From: Hymenolepis diminuta
Lineage: Eukaryota; Platyhelminthes; Cestoda; Cyclophyllidea; Hymenolepididae
DNA: 64,000 bases
Assembly (NCBI GenBank): GCA_900708905.1
Contig: CAADRB010000100.1
Coordinates: forward strand, 86,221-150,220
Direction: 5' to 3'
The notes under the pieces were generated by a model. That model searched no databases. It saw nothing but the letters and a program-made list of their open reading frames with translations, and was not told the origin of the DNA. Position 1 is the stretch's first letter. Each line of letters starts with the position of its first letter. Positions 46,601 through 59,480 of this stretch are shown here, one piece after another. A program made the position numbers and the translations under genes.

Positions 46601-49600
46601 TTAACATAATAGTACATAGTCACTAACGTAGTCTATGATACCCACTGATATATTCCTAGGTTTACAAAAGCTAAGACCTGCGGGAGTTAAAGACCTCTAA
46701 CTCAAATGACGGTCATTTTCGTCACTATGTTAAGTACATCTGTTTATAGAGTCATTGTAGGTGTAAGTAAGGACTCATTACTAAGAATACTACTGAGGTG
46801 ATCTAATTAACTGACTATTATTAGGAAAATTTTTTCTAAGTTATAAATAACCACCCTTAAAGCTACAAATAGATAAGTGTTACAATGCGCCTTTTTTAAA
46901 GAGAGGCAATGATTTCTATTTTCGGCGAAATGTTGTGAAATGAAGGCCATTCCCAAGCCCCAAACAAGCAGAATCCCAAGCAAATTTTACAGTAATTTTC
47001 CGTGAGAGAATTGAGGATGAGAGAAAGTACGAATTTACCTGAACTCCAAGTGCTCTAAATAAGCCTGAAAGATAAGAGAACGGGATATTCTGAAACCCCA
47101 TATCCTCAGATTCTCTATAATAACCAGAAGAATTCTGGACTTCATCATCCTTCTAGAACCTCGGCCATAAGAAAAAATTACCTAGAATGGTCAATAAGCT
47201 CTGGATTTCGCGAACATGAATTCGATCTGGAAGCAGGGGGAACTCTAGAGATTTGAACATTGGAAAATAAAGCAGTAGGCTATACTTGAGAAATAAAAAG
47301 AGTACTACCCGATTCCAAAGAATAAATTTTGTAGGACTTTTCTGACTTTATTTTCTACTTCTACTCAATCCATTTGCCTTTCTACTTGTTGGACTGTATC
47401 ACCAATCTTTGTGTTCAGAACCTTTCACACGACAGAAAATTGTATTTTTGTCTTGCCTTCTGTAATAAATAATTAGATGTGAAATACGTGTTTATGAGAA
47501 TTAAGTTAGCAGAAACCTTGAGTGATCTCTGCTTTGTGATTCCTGCTATGTTAAGGTCATGTAAGATCACCTTCGTGGCAAGACCGACCATCGTAATTAA
47601 ACAACCGGTCAGTATGCACTAGAGACTGGATGAGAATTGAATCAGTAGTCCAGGGGACGATTTGTGAATTTTGGAACGTGTAGATGTGAACTGTTCGTTC
47701 AGTGAATATTTTACAATCCCAATCTGGGATTCAGATGAAGTAACCCTTTTGATACTTTCTTCCATCATTTCTCTTTATCCCCTATTGAATTTTACTTATC
47801 CGATTTCAGTGAAAAACTCCACTTTTTATACATTGTTTTGGGTTATAACAATAGCAGAAATCTATGTTCATAACCCGTTTATTCATAACTAGATACTACC
47901 GTCCTCCGTCGGTCCGTCGACACATTAGATGATTCAATTCTTAACTGTAAAACAGCTGATTTAAATGACATTTAATCTACTATAAATTTGAAAACTTTCT
48001 CGATAATATCAGACCACTCTGAAAACTATAAATATGCAAGTGCAGTTTTCCACCACTCTAGACGAGTGTGACATTAAATGTTAAATTGAAATTCTTATTT
48101 GCAATTTGTTGAAAGTCTACAATGGATATAATAGAAAGGAGTATTCACGAATGAGATTCATGAAAGACCAGTTCTATTCAGTATGTAAGAGCCCTCAAAA
48201 TAATGTCACTTCTATGTTCCAAGCCAAGAACGTCGTAAGGACAGATAGATTCCGACTTTAACTCGAGATCAGGAACCTGGAAATTGCCTAATTTTTCTAT
48301 TACATAAAAGACCAAGTGAAATGCAGTCCAGACGCCATCAGCAATCTATAATCTCCGCAACTGTGATTAAAAAATTCTATGAATATTTCTAACGAATTGC
48401 GTTACAATAAAAAGCTTATGTGAAATCTTGTTCATCGAACAAATCACATTTGCCAATTTTATGGGCTCATAAGACTTTTTTGACTTCATTTCCATAAATT
48501 ATCTCCTCCCCCATCCCAAACGCAAATTATGCAGAGATGTACGTGCACAAGCAATAGAAATGATCCACGGCCTCCCCATCCTAATCTCTCACCCTATATA
48601 ATCTCCTGCGTTCTAATCTGTTTGAACTTTAAGAGGGAGCCAAGTTTATATGCTAAATGCGTTGACTATGCGATTAACCTCGACCGTTAGGAACGTGGCC
48701 ATACGCTACACCACAGCAGCGTAAGGACATGTCAATAAAGGACTTTCACAACGCAGTTTTGTCTACTGGTCACTCTTCAGTGGACTTCAACTTAAATGCG
48801 CCTCGGTAATTTACCCTTTTAAATAAGAACTACCACGTTAACATCCGATTATCCTTAAATTATGGCATTATAATATGGCAACACTTTGAATTATGCAATT
48901 AGGACTATCGCAAGTCCAAACGCCAGTGATATCAGAAAGAATATCACGGCTAGGATTCATGTAATTGAACCCCTAACTTCAAGTCAGATGGGTGTTGAAG
49001 AGAATTAATGATTAAAATCACTAATATAGAAACCAACACTATAAATGTAATCTACATTTTGAAACAAAATAGAAAAATTAAAAATTGAGCTATATCGAGG
49101 AAACCAGAGATGTCCTGCTGAGATGCAAGGAGGAAAAATCGCATGTTCTCATCTTCGGATTTGTAGTTAAGCACTGACATCAGAATCAGATCAGGTTGTA
49201 GGAACTACATTTGTGCGCTAGTTGTGCATAGTGATCAGTAATGCACAATCAATGATATGAATGGCTAACCATATTTGTTAAATGCGATCGACAAAAGGCT
49301 TGGTAAATGTGAGTTTCGTTAAACCAAGTCAAGCCCCATCAACACTTCCTTTAACAGTCTAAGGGGTGTTTTACGGTCAACATCCATGTTTTAAAAACTA
49401 TGGAGACAAAAAATAAAGAAAAGGAAGCAACTTGCTAACAAACAGCAATTGATAATGATAAATCTTAATTTATTCTAGTTAATAAATATTTAACTATGGT
49501 TTCACCATCTCATATATTGACGGTTCCAGATTGAAGCTTTCTTCTGATTCCGATCAAATTAACACTCACATTAAGAATGCTCAAATAGATAAAAATGCAA

Positions 49601-52600
49601 CTAAATACACATCTGCATTTATGAAAACTGATATCGAATGAAATTTAACAGGCGTTAGTGATACCAAACCTTAAACAAATTAAACTCCTTAAATATGTCA
49701 GGTCAGAAGGTCCTAGTAACAAAGAGACATCGATAGCAACTAGAGCCCATATTTTTCCTAAGACTAGGTCATCACATTTCGTTATTGTTTCACTAAATAT
49801 AATATCAAAAGTTGCGCATTTCCTTAATCAACTGCTATATAACATTATTTTGATTAAAGAGACTAAATAAATCAATAAATACTGCCTTTTTCCCTCTTAA
49901 TTTAAGCTGAATAACCCCAAATTTTACAAACCATATCACTTCCCAATTCTTAAACTAAGCATCCGATTATTATTTCACATGATTTAATATCCAGTATAGG
50001 CGCGCTACTTAGACAATAGGAGGAAACAGGAAAGTATAACTTACGGGGTTGTTGGACTTTGCGGCATTCGTCGTATTTTTGTAGGAAGTGGTCCAACGTA
50101 TCCCACCCTCCGCCGACCCGTACCATTACGTGGTTTCGGAGAATCTAAAGCACAGGCGTCAAAAAATGCATTATGAGATGACGAAATTATGACTAGCCTC
50201 TGAATCGCAAATAATAAACACAATTCTCTTCAGTATCGGTGGTTTTAGTATCTAGACACCATTCCTTCAAACATCGTCCTCCCGGTAAATGAGAAATAGA
50301 ATGGCATCCTCGGTGAGGTAAACGGAAATTATTTATGAACATATTAACAAATATTTAAAGGAAACTCGTGGCCATTGATAGATGAGAAATCGAATTTTGG
50401 CCTTCACACGATATAATGCAATTTGTGCTAAGTCCAATGAGTGCAGGCAATTTGGTCATCAATCGAGGGTTAGAGAAAATAGACAACGTAAGGCAGTTAG
50501 CGAGATTATGATTTATCTTAAAAAGCTCACTTCAGGTAACAAAATTAGATTAATTAGGATCTTCATGAGACCGATTCTCGATTAGAAACATTCAAAAATA
50601 ATATTGACAAACTTACGGTTCTAATGAGTAATGCGTGAGGTCTAATCTAATGACTCTATTCCTACAAGCCATGATATGGGGGAGCCCGTTAAGAGGATTT
50701 CACCCAGAAATGAAGTGATCCAGCTTCCATAAAGATAACTTTGGATTACTACGAAAAATCTGCTTAATTCATTCATATTGTAATTTACTTTGAATAAGGA
50801 GATGCTAAGTTTAAACCCATTTAGCAAGAAGCTAAGGCCTTTGGTGAGACAAGCCTATTGTGATTCGAAAAGACAAAGGCGATTTAAATATACCAAGCCT
50901 TGAAACCTAGTTTCAGAGGGTTTTTATACAGTAAAGTACTTCTATTTGAGTGCGCTTGTTCGTAGAAAGGAAAATAATGCAATTACATAATAAGTTAGAT
51001 TACTAAGTTTGAAATATAACGAACTCGGTAGCTTCAAGCATCTTATTTCTGTACGTTTCAATTTTCAGAATGTCATCCTCAATTCCAGAGAACTAAGACC
51101 ACTAATAATCTGTCTTAGAGGCGGTTGAGGAAAAGCGTATTCAATTCGGAAGCAAACAAAAAGTTATCCAAAACACCAAAAAAAACAAGAACTCATGCAT
51201 TCAATTTGAGCTCATTAATAAACATGAGAAAACTTCAAACTCCATAAAACAAAATTTCATTCATTCTCCTCCAAACTGAAGAATTCCAAGTTATGCATCC
51301 ACTTATAAAGTGATATTATAATGAAATTTGCCGTCAGTCAAATCAAATCCTAGTCGATATAACCTGAACACAGTTAAAAATATTTCTTATGTATGACTTG
51401 AATCTTGCGGTTAAGAAAATTGCGAAACGTTTCAGTCATCCTAATGAGCAAGCAATAAAAATGTCTTTCAAATCCATATAATTTCCTTTTTCTACTTGTA
51501 AGTTGTTTTATTTTATTTTCCATTAAAAACAAGGTAAACAACGAATAATAAAGCAAAATTATTTTTAAATACTGATTGACGGATAAATGACAGCATAAGA
51601 ACTTTGATAGGAAACTCGTGACTCCTGTTGATAGATTAACATATGAGCCTCGATCTCAGAAAACTACGGATTAATACCTTTGCATTTGTTAAAAATGCTA
51701 CTCACTTAATGTGATGGGTGTTAACGGTTAAGAGGTTCTAGGGAGGGGTATAATAGTTCAGGAGAGTATTTTGTAATTTATTCATAATTTAAGAGTTTGT
51801 TTATCGACTGGAAAAAATCAGCAGTTAGAATTTAGATGCAAGTCCTAAAAATCATTGCTAAAATTTAATCTTTCTTCATATCTGTATCTAAATCTGTAGT
51901 GAAGTATTAAACATTGAGCTACGAACTGAGAAAACACAAACGATATCTAAAATCAAACTTGAATTTTGGCGTTACGGTCTCTAATTGGGCAGCTCTTATC
52001 ACGATTACCATGATAACCTAAAAGCTCATCCTTTGTAGTACTGATCTGAAATTCAACTGATAGCTTTAATAAAATACTATTGTTCTACATTTATGTACAA
52101 TATTTCGGAGAGGACTTAACTCGCAATCTTGAGTTTCAACACAACAATAAGCGCTTTAGTAAATGTTTTTCAAAGAGATAAAACTATGTACAGTTAAGGT
52201 GCAAAGGAAAACGAGCGGATAACGACTAGTTCGGGACGTAAACAAGAGCTAGAAAGATATGATGGGCACAACCATGCAATTGTATAAGGATTTCTAGGTT
52301 ATCAAACGAAGTATAATCAGTATGTGAAATAAAAGATTACATAAATATTTGTGAAAAACCCTTTCTTTAAAAAATAGCATCCGATACAATTTTCTATTCA
52401 ACAGTCTTCAGGGCTGAAAATTTCAATTTGAGAGCCTAAATACAGAGGGAGAGACAGGAATCGCGATTCAAGTTCGATAGAAATCCACCATACTCAAATT
52501 AGAGACCTTTAAATTCCACACTCCCATCCCTTCAGTAAATTTAATGATAATGCCCGTGTTTATAATCGAAAATCTCCAACTCAAGGAATTTGAGCGAAAA

Positions 52601-55600
52601 ACAGCGAAGTACGAGGCGAACTTTCGCAGAAAAGGAAGCAATGTTTTTGCATTATAGGTGGGATCATTATTCTACAGGCATAACGATAACTATCGACTTC
52701 AAGTGCCCAATTATCAGATGTTTTAAGTCATATGAAGTACAGTACAGCACTTTACATGCATATCCGCAGTACATATCCGCAATGTTAACATTAAATTCAG
52801 TGCGGGGATCTTAAAAGGACCTTTTGAGAAATCAACAAAATAGCAAACCCTATCTTCTTCTGAGCTGAGTAATTAAGAAGTAAAAATCCCATATTCTATG
52901 GACCAAACCTTCACCTTTTTTTTCTCAAATTAGATACTTATTCCTACGCATCCCCCTGCCAGAATAGTATAAATAAAAGAACACACCATTGATAGCAATA
53001 CATCTTCCTAAACAAATCGCATCTCTAATACGAACTGTAGTTGATATATTTAATCATATAGATTTCAAATACTAAGTACAAACTGACAAATTAAGCAAAA
53101 AGGCAAAAAGTTTGACTTACACGAATGAAAATCTGAGTGCTTTTATCCCCAAAGAGGTAGCGACCTTCGCTTAATCTGATCATAGGAAACGTTTGTTCAC
53201 ATGTGCATTGGGCCAGTTTTTCTCGCACCTAAAATGGAGGAAAAAATTTATTCAAGAGATTCAAAAAAATAATATAATCTACAAGTTCACTATTTAATTA
53301 CGGTAGATAGGAAATGGGGATTTTCTCAGCTCTAATCCCATGGTCTTCGCATTAGCTAATCCAGCAAAAAAACGTCTAATAATGTAGAAAAAAGGTTTTT
53401 ACTATGAAAAAACCAGGAAATAATTTAACGAGATGACAGTCAATGTGATAAATTACATTTAATTACCCAACAATCAACAGTTATTTCTACTAAAAATCGG
53501 AGTTTAAAAACCATTCTAATGTGATTAAATCAAAACACATATACCATACAAGGATACAATACTTCAATCGATCAAAATTGAGCCAACTAAAGGAAACCAA
53601 TTTCACAGCTTGACAGACTTCTGTTTTCTCAAAGGAAATAATAACAGATTCTTCTACTTCAAATAATATTAAGGGAAATTGTCACTAATTGAGTAAACAC
53701 AACTTTCGAAGCTCTACCAAATTAAAATTTCTCTCCATCGCATCTTTACTACGCTAATGCAGTAAACTGCGGAATATCATAAAAGATCATTTGCCTTCTC
53801 AACCATCGAGGAAAAAATAAACTGAAGCAGCAAGACCGACCTTCTTGATTAAATAATACCCGTCAAAAAACACTGAACATTAAGTTGTACAACTCCAGTC
53901 AAAAATCAAGAGGAATAAGACTCTGGTGCCTTGACGTTGTTCTCTGTATCTTTTTGATCCCTACTCTCTGGCCATTTGTTGCAATTACTGTTGTTCGAGA
54001 TCACTTGCTTCCCACAGCTAAAAATTGTAAATTTATTTTAATATTACTGTAGGTAATAAAAATAATCAATCTTCAGGCGGCTAAGATAAATTATTTTTCT
54101 ATGAGATTTTCAATTAAACTGTACTTTAATTATCAAAAAGAACTGGAGATGGAAATAGACTTCCTTAATAAACTGAAAGAAATTAAAACTCGAACTATGT
54201 CAGAGAAACTACAAACAAGTAGCTGCTCTAGACTATTCACGGGGACAAATTTATCAATACGGCACGAACAACCGCTTAATTTTATCAAGTGATCAATAAA
54301 ATCGGAACACCTTAGACTTGAATTGATTCAGAAAATAGGGGACAAATGCAGAAGTTTGAAAATCGCATTATGGCGTCGTGAGCTACCAAATAAGAAAGGC
54401 GGACAATCTGGTAAATACAAATGTCTTATGAAGGAAGATTCTCCTGACGTTCTGTTTTTATTGTCAGCCTTATATACACTCTTAATAACTCTTCAGAGAA
54501 AATTTTTTTTCTTTTTTTCCACGGCTAAGACTTTTATAAATCAAAATTGATTTTTAAATTTCTTATAGCAGAACTTTTGCTTTGTCATTTAATAAATAAA
54601 AATCGCAAATCTAAGTCCCCTATCAAAACCGAAAAATTTTAGTTTATATTAAGTAGATATTAAAATTATTCTAATGACGACATAAAACAGCTGCTTAACA
54701 CTTAACTTGAAAAGTCACTGGCTACAATAAAAGTGCTATTGCAGAAAATCTAGGCATAAAATACTCATGACTCGTAAGATTGAAAGTAAAACTGTTAACT
54801 AAAGCAATAATCGACAGACCATCAAATGTTCTTCCGCATTTCTTGAACAAGAATAGGTTTTGCCCTTCTTGCCTTTCCATAATCAAACACAAATTGCTTC
54901 GCATTGCTAATTTTGAGAGGCAAAAACAGTTTTCTAACTCTGAACTGTTAAAAAAAACATTCCATTAGAAGTCATCGCAACGGGGATACAATTACAAATT
55001 GCGAAGAAGCCGGTTCAATTTTTTCACAGAAAGAATGTTAGATTCAAAAACATGAAGCAAAAATCATCACCTTCCTATTGGGTTTAAAATAAGTTATTCA
55101 CTATTCAACCGGTGCGAACTTCTTTACCGGTTCGTCTAAACAAGGCTGCGGTTGAAGACTACGGCCTTTGCAGAATCAAAAAACAGAAAGGAGTCCAATT
55201 CAAGCACAGAAATAGGATCGTTGTGTTGGTTAAGCAACTTTTTAACAAACTATTCCTTTTCTTATCCGCCGGGTCAGTAGCAACAGCGTGTCCACTCATC
55301 CCCAGGTAGCAGTATTTATTCATTTCCGCAAATGCATGAATACACATGTGGGAACTGTATTGCAGAAATGTGGAGAAGAGATTCAGACATGTATCTGCCA
55401 GTTCAGCAAACGTTCTGTCCGCGTTATTTGGACATGACTGTTACCGCAAGGGGAATTTCGGTGAATCATGCCTTTCTAGTTACGCACTTAAATCAACACA
55501 AACACGTGCGTGAGAGCAAAGGATACAGTGACACACGCACGCTCAGCAGCCGAAGAGCTAAAATGTAAACGCTTGGGTATCTGAGTCATAGTTTATGGTT

Positions 55601-58600
55601 TAATGACCTTTAGGTAGGCAGGATTACGATATTCACCAGGGCATGGGTAATAGTCGTCCAGTTTCTTGATTTTAGAGATACTGAAATTTCCTAATAAGCG
55701 TTCTTCTTCTAGCCGATAATAAATTGTTCAATTTATTTGCTTTAGCAACCCTTAAAAATTAAGTAATCAATAAGGGGATCAATAAGTATGTGCATCAAAT
55801 CAGAGGTCGCTGATTAATACTGATCAGGAGGGAGCTAGTACAATGCGGGATTCTCACCAGAGACGCCGGAATGAAATTTATCCACCCAAAATAAATATTA
55901 AAACAATTGCCTTCAATGGGCTCATTAGTTACTTCACTTAACCAGTGAAGCTTTGGCGGAATAGTTTATTTTACACACAAACAAGTAGTATATACGCCAA
56001 GTGAGAGGAAGACATGAATAATTGTGGCGAGGATTTATTTTACGGTGGTCATAAAGTGCTAGAAACTTACTTAGGCGACAAGTGCCAAAACCAATTCGTC
56101 CTAAGAAGATAAGTTTTGCAAACGACAGAAAAGGAAGAAAACCAGTTTAATTTCATTAGGAGAAAGCAAAGAAAATTTATCATTAGGACCAAACAAACAA
56201 AATCTTAAAGAAGTAGTTACGGCAATAGTTATATACATAAATCTGCATGTAAACTAAAGAAATACAATCACACGGATAATAATCAACAATTTAAAACCCT
56301 GGATAATCAGAGTGAGTGCTCAATTAACACGTAAACTTTTAATCCATAAAGCGGAATAGGCGCCTAAACACTTTTGTTGTCACATTTATTCAAGTAGCAT
56401 GATATATTCCCACAATATGAGGCGGCTTTATAATAAATACTCATTTTTATCCTAGAAACAAGTAAACGACACATTCTGATATAAAATTACTTAACAAGAT
56501 TAAGTGTGAATTCCGTAACTCTAGTTACTTCAAATTTCACAAGATTAAGTTTTCGAATAATCATAAATTTAGCAAAACATTCTAAAAGATTACAAACTAA
56601 GAGTGAAAGGTACCAAAGAATTCCAACTACACTACACTACCAACTATACTTCACTCAACTCTTATCCTTGTCTATACATATATATATATTGAAATAAACG
56701 TGTAGAAAAGGTTATAGCAGTTCAATTGTCAGTACGTAAAGATAGTACTTGGACGATAGGGGAATTCAAGGAATTCATTCCAGCAAATTTGTAGGCATTC
56801 TTTGTTCTGGCAAAAAATGATAAATTGCGCTTCTGATAGGGAAAAGATTTCATTGCAATTTCCTATTCGCCAAGAAGAATAAATATGTATCAATTTCGAC
56901 GTAAATTATAAAAGACAGCGAAGCAAAAAGGATATCCTGCAGTTTAATCACGTAGAGCTAACAAAAGTAATAGCTGATTGAAAGAAGTGTATTTCCGACT
57001 TATTTTCAGAATAATAGTTTTTATAACAATCTGTATCTCAAAAACTCACTAGTACAGCTTTTTGGTTACAGAAGAATTAAAGTGGCAGGACTAGCCATTT
57101 AATTAAATCAATCAGTCAACGAGCTCTGAATATCACGGACAGTGAACTCATCCAGAGATCAATGAATCAAAAAATGAAAATTGAGCTTGGGAAAATTTGG
57201 ACATTATCGTGTGAATTATGCCACTATAAGAAAAGCGCACAATTCAGTGCTTCCAGAATCCAAATAAATTTGGACTACTGACGTCTTGATTAGAGCATGA
57301 ACCCTATTTGGTCTCCCTTCCTCCCTTTCATGCCTTACTAGTCGAGTTCGTAAAAGCATTTTGCTCTGTCAAGGTTAGCGATAATCTATCGAAGATCACT
57401 TCAAATCATACAATTTACTTTCTGATGCTATAAATACGGCGCAAAATTTCTGAATGAACCAAAATCACGTACAGACGAAGGGATGAGTAATACATATAGA
57501 TAAAAATGACTCAGAATTGTGTCCGTAAACAGACGGAAGTAAATGTAAAGGTCGGTCTTTGGTAGTAGAAAAAATTGACACCGCCTGGCGGAACAAATTC
57601 AGCAAATCCTTTTTTCCACTTCTGTCGAAACAAATTCGCAATCTTAGATGCGAATTATTCACCGCTAAACAACAGAATCCTTGAAAGCCACTTAATAAGC
57701 TTAAACACTGACCAAAAAGCAAATGAGAGCTCATCAAAGCATGGAATCATTTGGACTGAATTGAAATAGCACAACTACATCTATACATTAGATAGCATAT
57801 GCCAACGAATAATTTTCACCTATACAGGCAATGTAATTAGGCGATAAAGGCCAAACTAGACATAAATATTTGTGGCAAAAGAGAGAAATAAACCATTCAA
57901 GTTTCCAGATTTGTTTATGAAGAGACTTATGAAAAAGGTTTTGTTAAGAGGCGCCATTAACCGGAAACACAAATTCTATGATACAATTTAAGCAAATAAT
58001 GGAAATGAAATAGGAGAAGTGACTTACTATTTCATCAAGTGAACGCATATCAACAACTGGACGATTGTAGCGTTTCCTGACTGTTTCTGTTTCTTCCTCT
58101 TCTTGTTGCTTAGTCGTTTGAGCTTCTCGTCGCCTCCTTTTCTCCACATCTTCCTTCACCTTCTTTTCTCTGAGAATGGAGGCCTTTGTTAAGCGATTTT
58201 CAGCCGTTTTTGAAACAGGACGGGGAATCTGCGGGACACTAACTTCAGTAGCAATATCAGAACTAATAACTTCGTCTGTTCCAACAGAGGTACTGCTAGA
58301 TTTATGCCCCAAGTCGTTGGTATCGCCCGACCAATCGAAGGAAGGCAAATTCAAAGTTGTGGTTTCACAATCATTCACGAAAGCTCGGTCTCCTAAAGCA
58401 ATTTCGTCGTCAATCTCCTTCTCCAGATAGACAATTTCAGGAACCTCCATACCAACTCGACCTCCAATACGAGCTAGTTCTAACAGGCAGATTACCACAC
58501 TTCGGAGATTCTTTTTGGATACGAGATCTTCTGTTTCAAATAGGATACAATCCGGTAACCGCATTGCTCGACACCAGTGTATAAAATTGGCTACATTATC

Positions 58601-59335
58601 ACGAGCCCAGAAGCTGCCACCGGCTAAATTAACAGCACTGAAACCTCGGGATTGAAATGTTGGGGGATTAGGAGGAAGAATTGGTTTAACTCCCCCGATT
58701 TGAATACCCTCTAATCTTCGTTCACCGTTGTTGGAATTCGCAGGAAATTCTTCAGCTAAAAGACAGTGAAGTTCAGTAGCGTGATGACAAAGAAGAACAC
58801 CATCAGATATTCTGTCAAAGAAGTTCTCTGGGTCAATATCTTTGGCAATCTGCGGATAAAGCCGAGACATCCAATCCGCAAGATCTTCTGTCATAGCGGC
58901 TAAGAACTCATCCCGATTCTGGAATGATTGAACGGAGGGGGAATCCAGAGTAGAAACAGAACAGGCCCTACCCATGCGACATTTCGGAACGGTTCGAAGA
59001 GCATTTCCAAAATAATACATCTGACACCCGCTATCTTCATCTGTAAAGGCACTACTACAATCGCTGGGGGAATGCTTATTATTTCCATTCAGCACATCTG
59101 CAGATGTAGGAGATGAAGGATCATAGTCACTTCCAGGGGGAAATACATCCTCTGGGATGCCCAAATCAACACTTGTTGGAACCCTCATTTTCCCTCCAAC
59201 GGTTATAATATTCGGGTTCTTTTGATAGAGATGTTCCACTTTGTCATTAGTAGCAGGATAAAATCCGTTCACAACTGCAACATTTTCCGGGGGAAGTGAA
59301 CACGCTCGCATCGCTGGATGTCCGTTACGGATCAT
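42786..59335 (-). CDS. GAS2L: GAS2-like protein (CH + GAR domains), actin-microtubule linker
   Basis: Six exons on the minus strand, 59335-58028, 53228-53121, 50144-50045, 46141-45768, 44423-44235 and 43637-42786, join with matching phases into 976 residues. GAS2 family proteins bind F-actin through the calponin-homology (CH) domain and microtubules through the GAR domain and basic tail (family knowledge). Seen: CH at about residues 145-295; a charged stretch at about 385-420; GAR at about 434-500; a Ser/Pro/Lys-rich tail with one SxIP motif (residues 946-949), the EB1-binding signature of GAS2L proteins. An in-frame TAA lies two codons before the ATG (AAAATGA context), fixing the start. It is not possible to say which vertebrate paralogue (GAS2L1/2/3) is closest. 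Confidence 0.9.
44235..44423 (-). CDS. GAS2L: GAS2-like exon 5: linker
   Basis: 63 codons, phase 0 both ends (ATTTTAG acceptor, CAG|GTCTGT donor). Reads [20 protein letters not shown] then [14 protein letters not shown]. No domain. It continues as [14 protein letters not shown] into the last exon. Confidence 0.78.
45768..46141 (-). CDS. GAS2L: GAS2-like exon 4: linker after GAR
   Basis: TTTTGTAG acceptor (phase 1) and CAG|GTAAAT donor (phase 0). Encodes [54 protein letters not shown] and an acidic part [15 protein letters not shown]. No domain; it looks like a disordered linker. Assignment rests on phase agreement with the GAR exon and the next exon. Confidence 0.8.
47180..47232 (-). repeat. 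dispersed repeat family A, partial copy
   Basis: Minus strand AATCCAGAGCTTATTGACCA matches the family core (CAGAGCTTGTTGATCAGCC); about 340 nt from a family B copy in the opposite orientation. Confidence 0.45.
47575..47690 (+). repeat. dispersed repeat family B, copy 3
   Basis: GTGGCAAGACCGACCATCGT, TAATTAAACAACCGGTCAGT, AGTCCAGGGGACGATTTGTG and TTTTGGAACGTGTAGA follow the same order as in the 16440-16590 copy read on its minus strand. Confidence 0.55.
50045..50144 (-). CDS. GAS2L: GAS2-like exon 3: GAR domain, second half
   Basis: Acceptor CTTTAG, donor CCC|C-GTAAGT (phase 1). Reads [20 protein letters not shown] then [13 protein letters not shown]. The [23 protein letters not shown] block is nearly invariant in GAS2 proteins and contains the last zinc-ligand region. 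A longer antisense-like reading in another frame of this strand is a shadow. Confidence 0.93.
50145..53120 (-). other. GAS2-like intron 2, 3.0 kb, with PDCD10-like copy near its acceptor-distal end
   Basis: AT-rich. The plus-strand PDCD10-like copy D3 (52985-53075) lies about 45 nt from the exon 2 donor. Nothing else recognised. Confidence 0.55.
52985..53075 (+). pseudogene. decayed PDCD10/CCM3-like sequence, copy D3
   Basis: Plus strand reads [20 protein letters not shown] then NHIDFKY before a stop. This is the copy closest to the PDCD10 helix IKDIASAIKELLDTVNNVF (shared IAS-x-I-[RK]-x-[LV]-[LV]-D). It is homologous at DNA level to D1 and D2. Antisense to the host gene. Confidence 0.4.
53121..53228 (-). 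CDS. GAS2L: GAS2-like exon 2: GAR domain, first half
   Basis: 36 codons, phase 0 both ends: [20 protein letters not shown] then [16 protein letters not shown]. This is the GAR start (VRE, CxC zinc ligands, SEGKYRVGD-like strand). The frame joins DEI|VREK upstream and IFIR|ILRNH downstream. Confidence 0.92.
53828..53885 (+). repeat. dispersed repeat family B, copy 4 (partial)
   Basis: GCAAGACCGACCTTCTTGAT, TAAATAATAC, GTCAAAAAACACTGAACAT match the start of the 16440-16590 (minus) copy closely. Confidence 0.5.
57085..57165 (-). repeat. dispersed repeat family A, minus-strand copy
   Basis: Minus strand: CTCTGGATGAGTTCACTG, GATATTCAGAGCTCGTTGAC, TTGATTTAATTAAATGG, the same blocks as the 18600 reference copy. 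Confidence 0.55.
58028..59335 (-). CDS. GAS2L: GAS2-like exon 1: N-terminus and CH domain
   Basis: 436 codons with the ATG at 59333-59335 and donor ATA|GTAAGT (phase 0). CH features: [35 protein letters not shown], then [20 protein letters not shown] (the hallmark FxARDNxxNFxxWC of the GAS2 CH domain), and [22 protein letters not shown]. It ends in a highly charged segment and MRSLDEI, the lead-in to GAR. About 30 residues between the LHCLL and FWARDN parts are a Gly/Pro/Asn-rich insert typical of this position. Confidence 0.92.
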
Positions 59336-59480
59336 TTTCCATTATATTTCTTTGTAATTCCACGAACAAAGGCGAAAGACAAACAGACGACTGACTGACT
59401 GACCGTACGTGCCGCCTGAAACGCGAACTACAAGTTAGTGAGACAGTCAGTTAGCAGCAAATCGTCGCGTGCGAAATGCG

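Larger units (their letters stand above)
46142..50044 (-). other. GAS2-like intron 3, 3.9 kb
   Basis: Holds family A (47180-47232, minus) and family B (47575-47690, plus) copies. Otherwise AT-rich with no recognised gene. Confidence 0.6.
53229..58027 (-). other. GAS2-like intron 1, 4.8 kb
   Basis: Holds a family A copy (57085-57165) and a family B copy (53828-53885). A (TA)n run is near 56683. The remaining open frames show no domain. Confidence 0.6.

Noticed and set aside
58176..58584. Plus-strand frames opposite GAS2-like exon 1
   Set aside because: Antisense of the CH-domain exon, whose reading is unambiguous.
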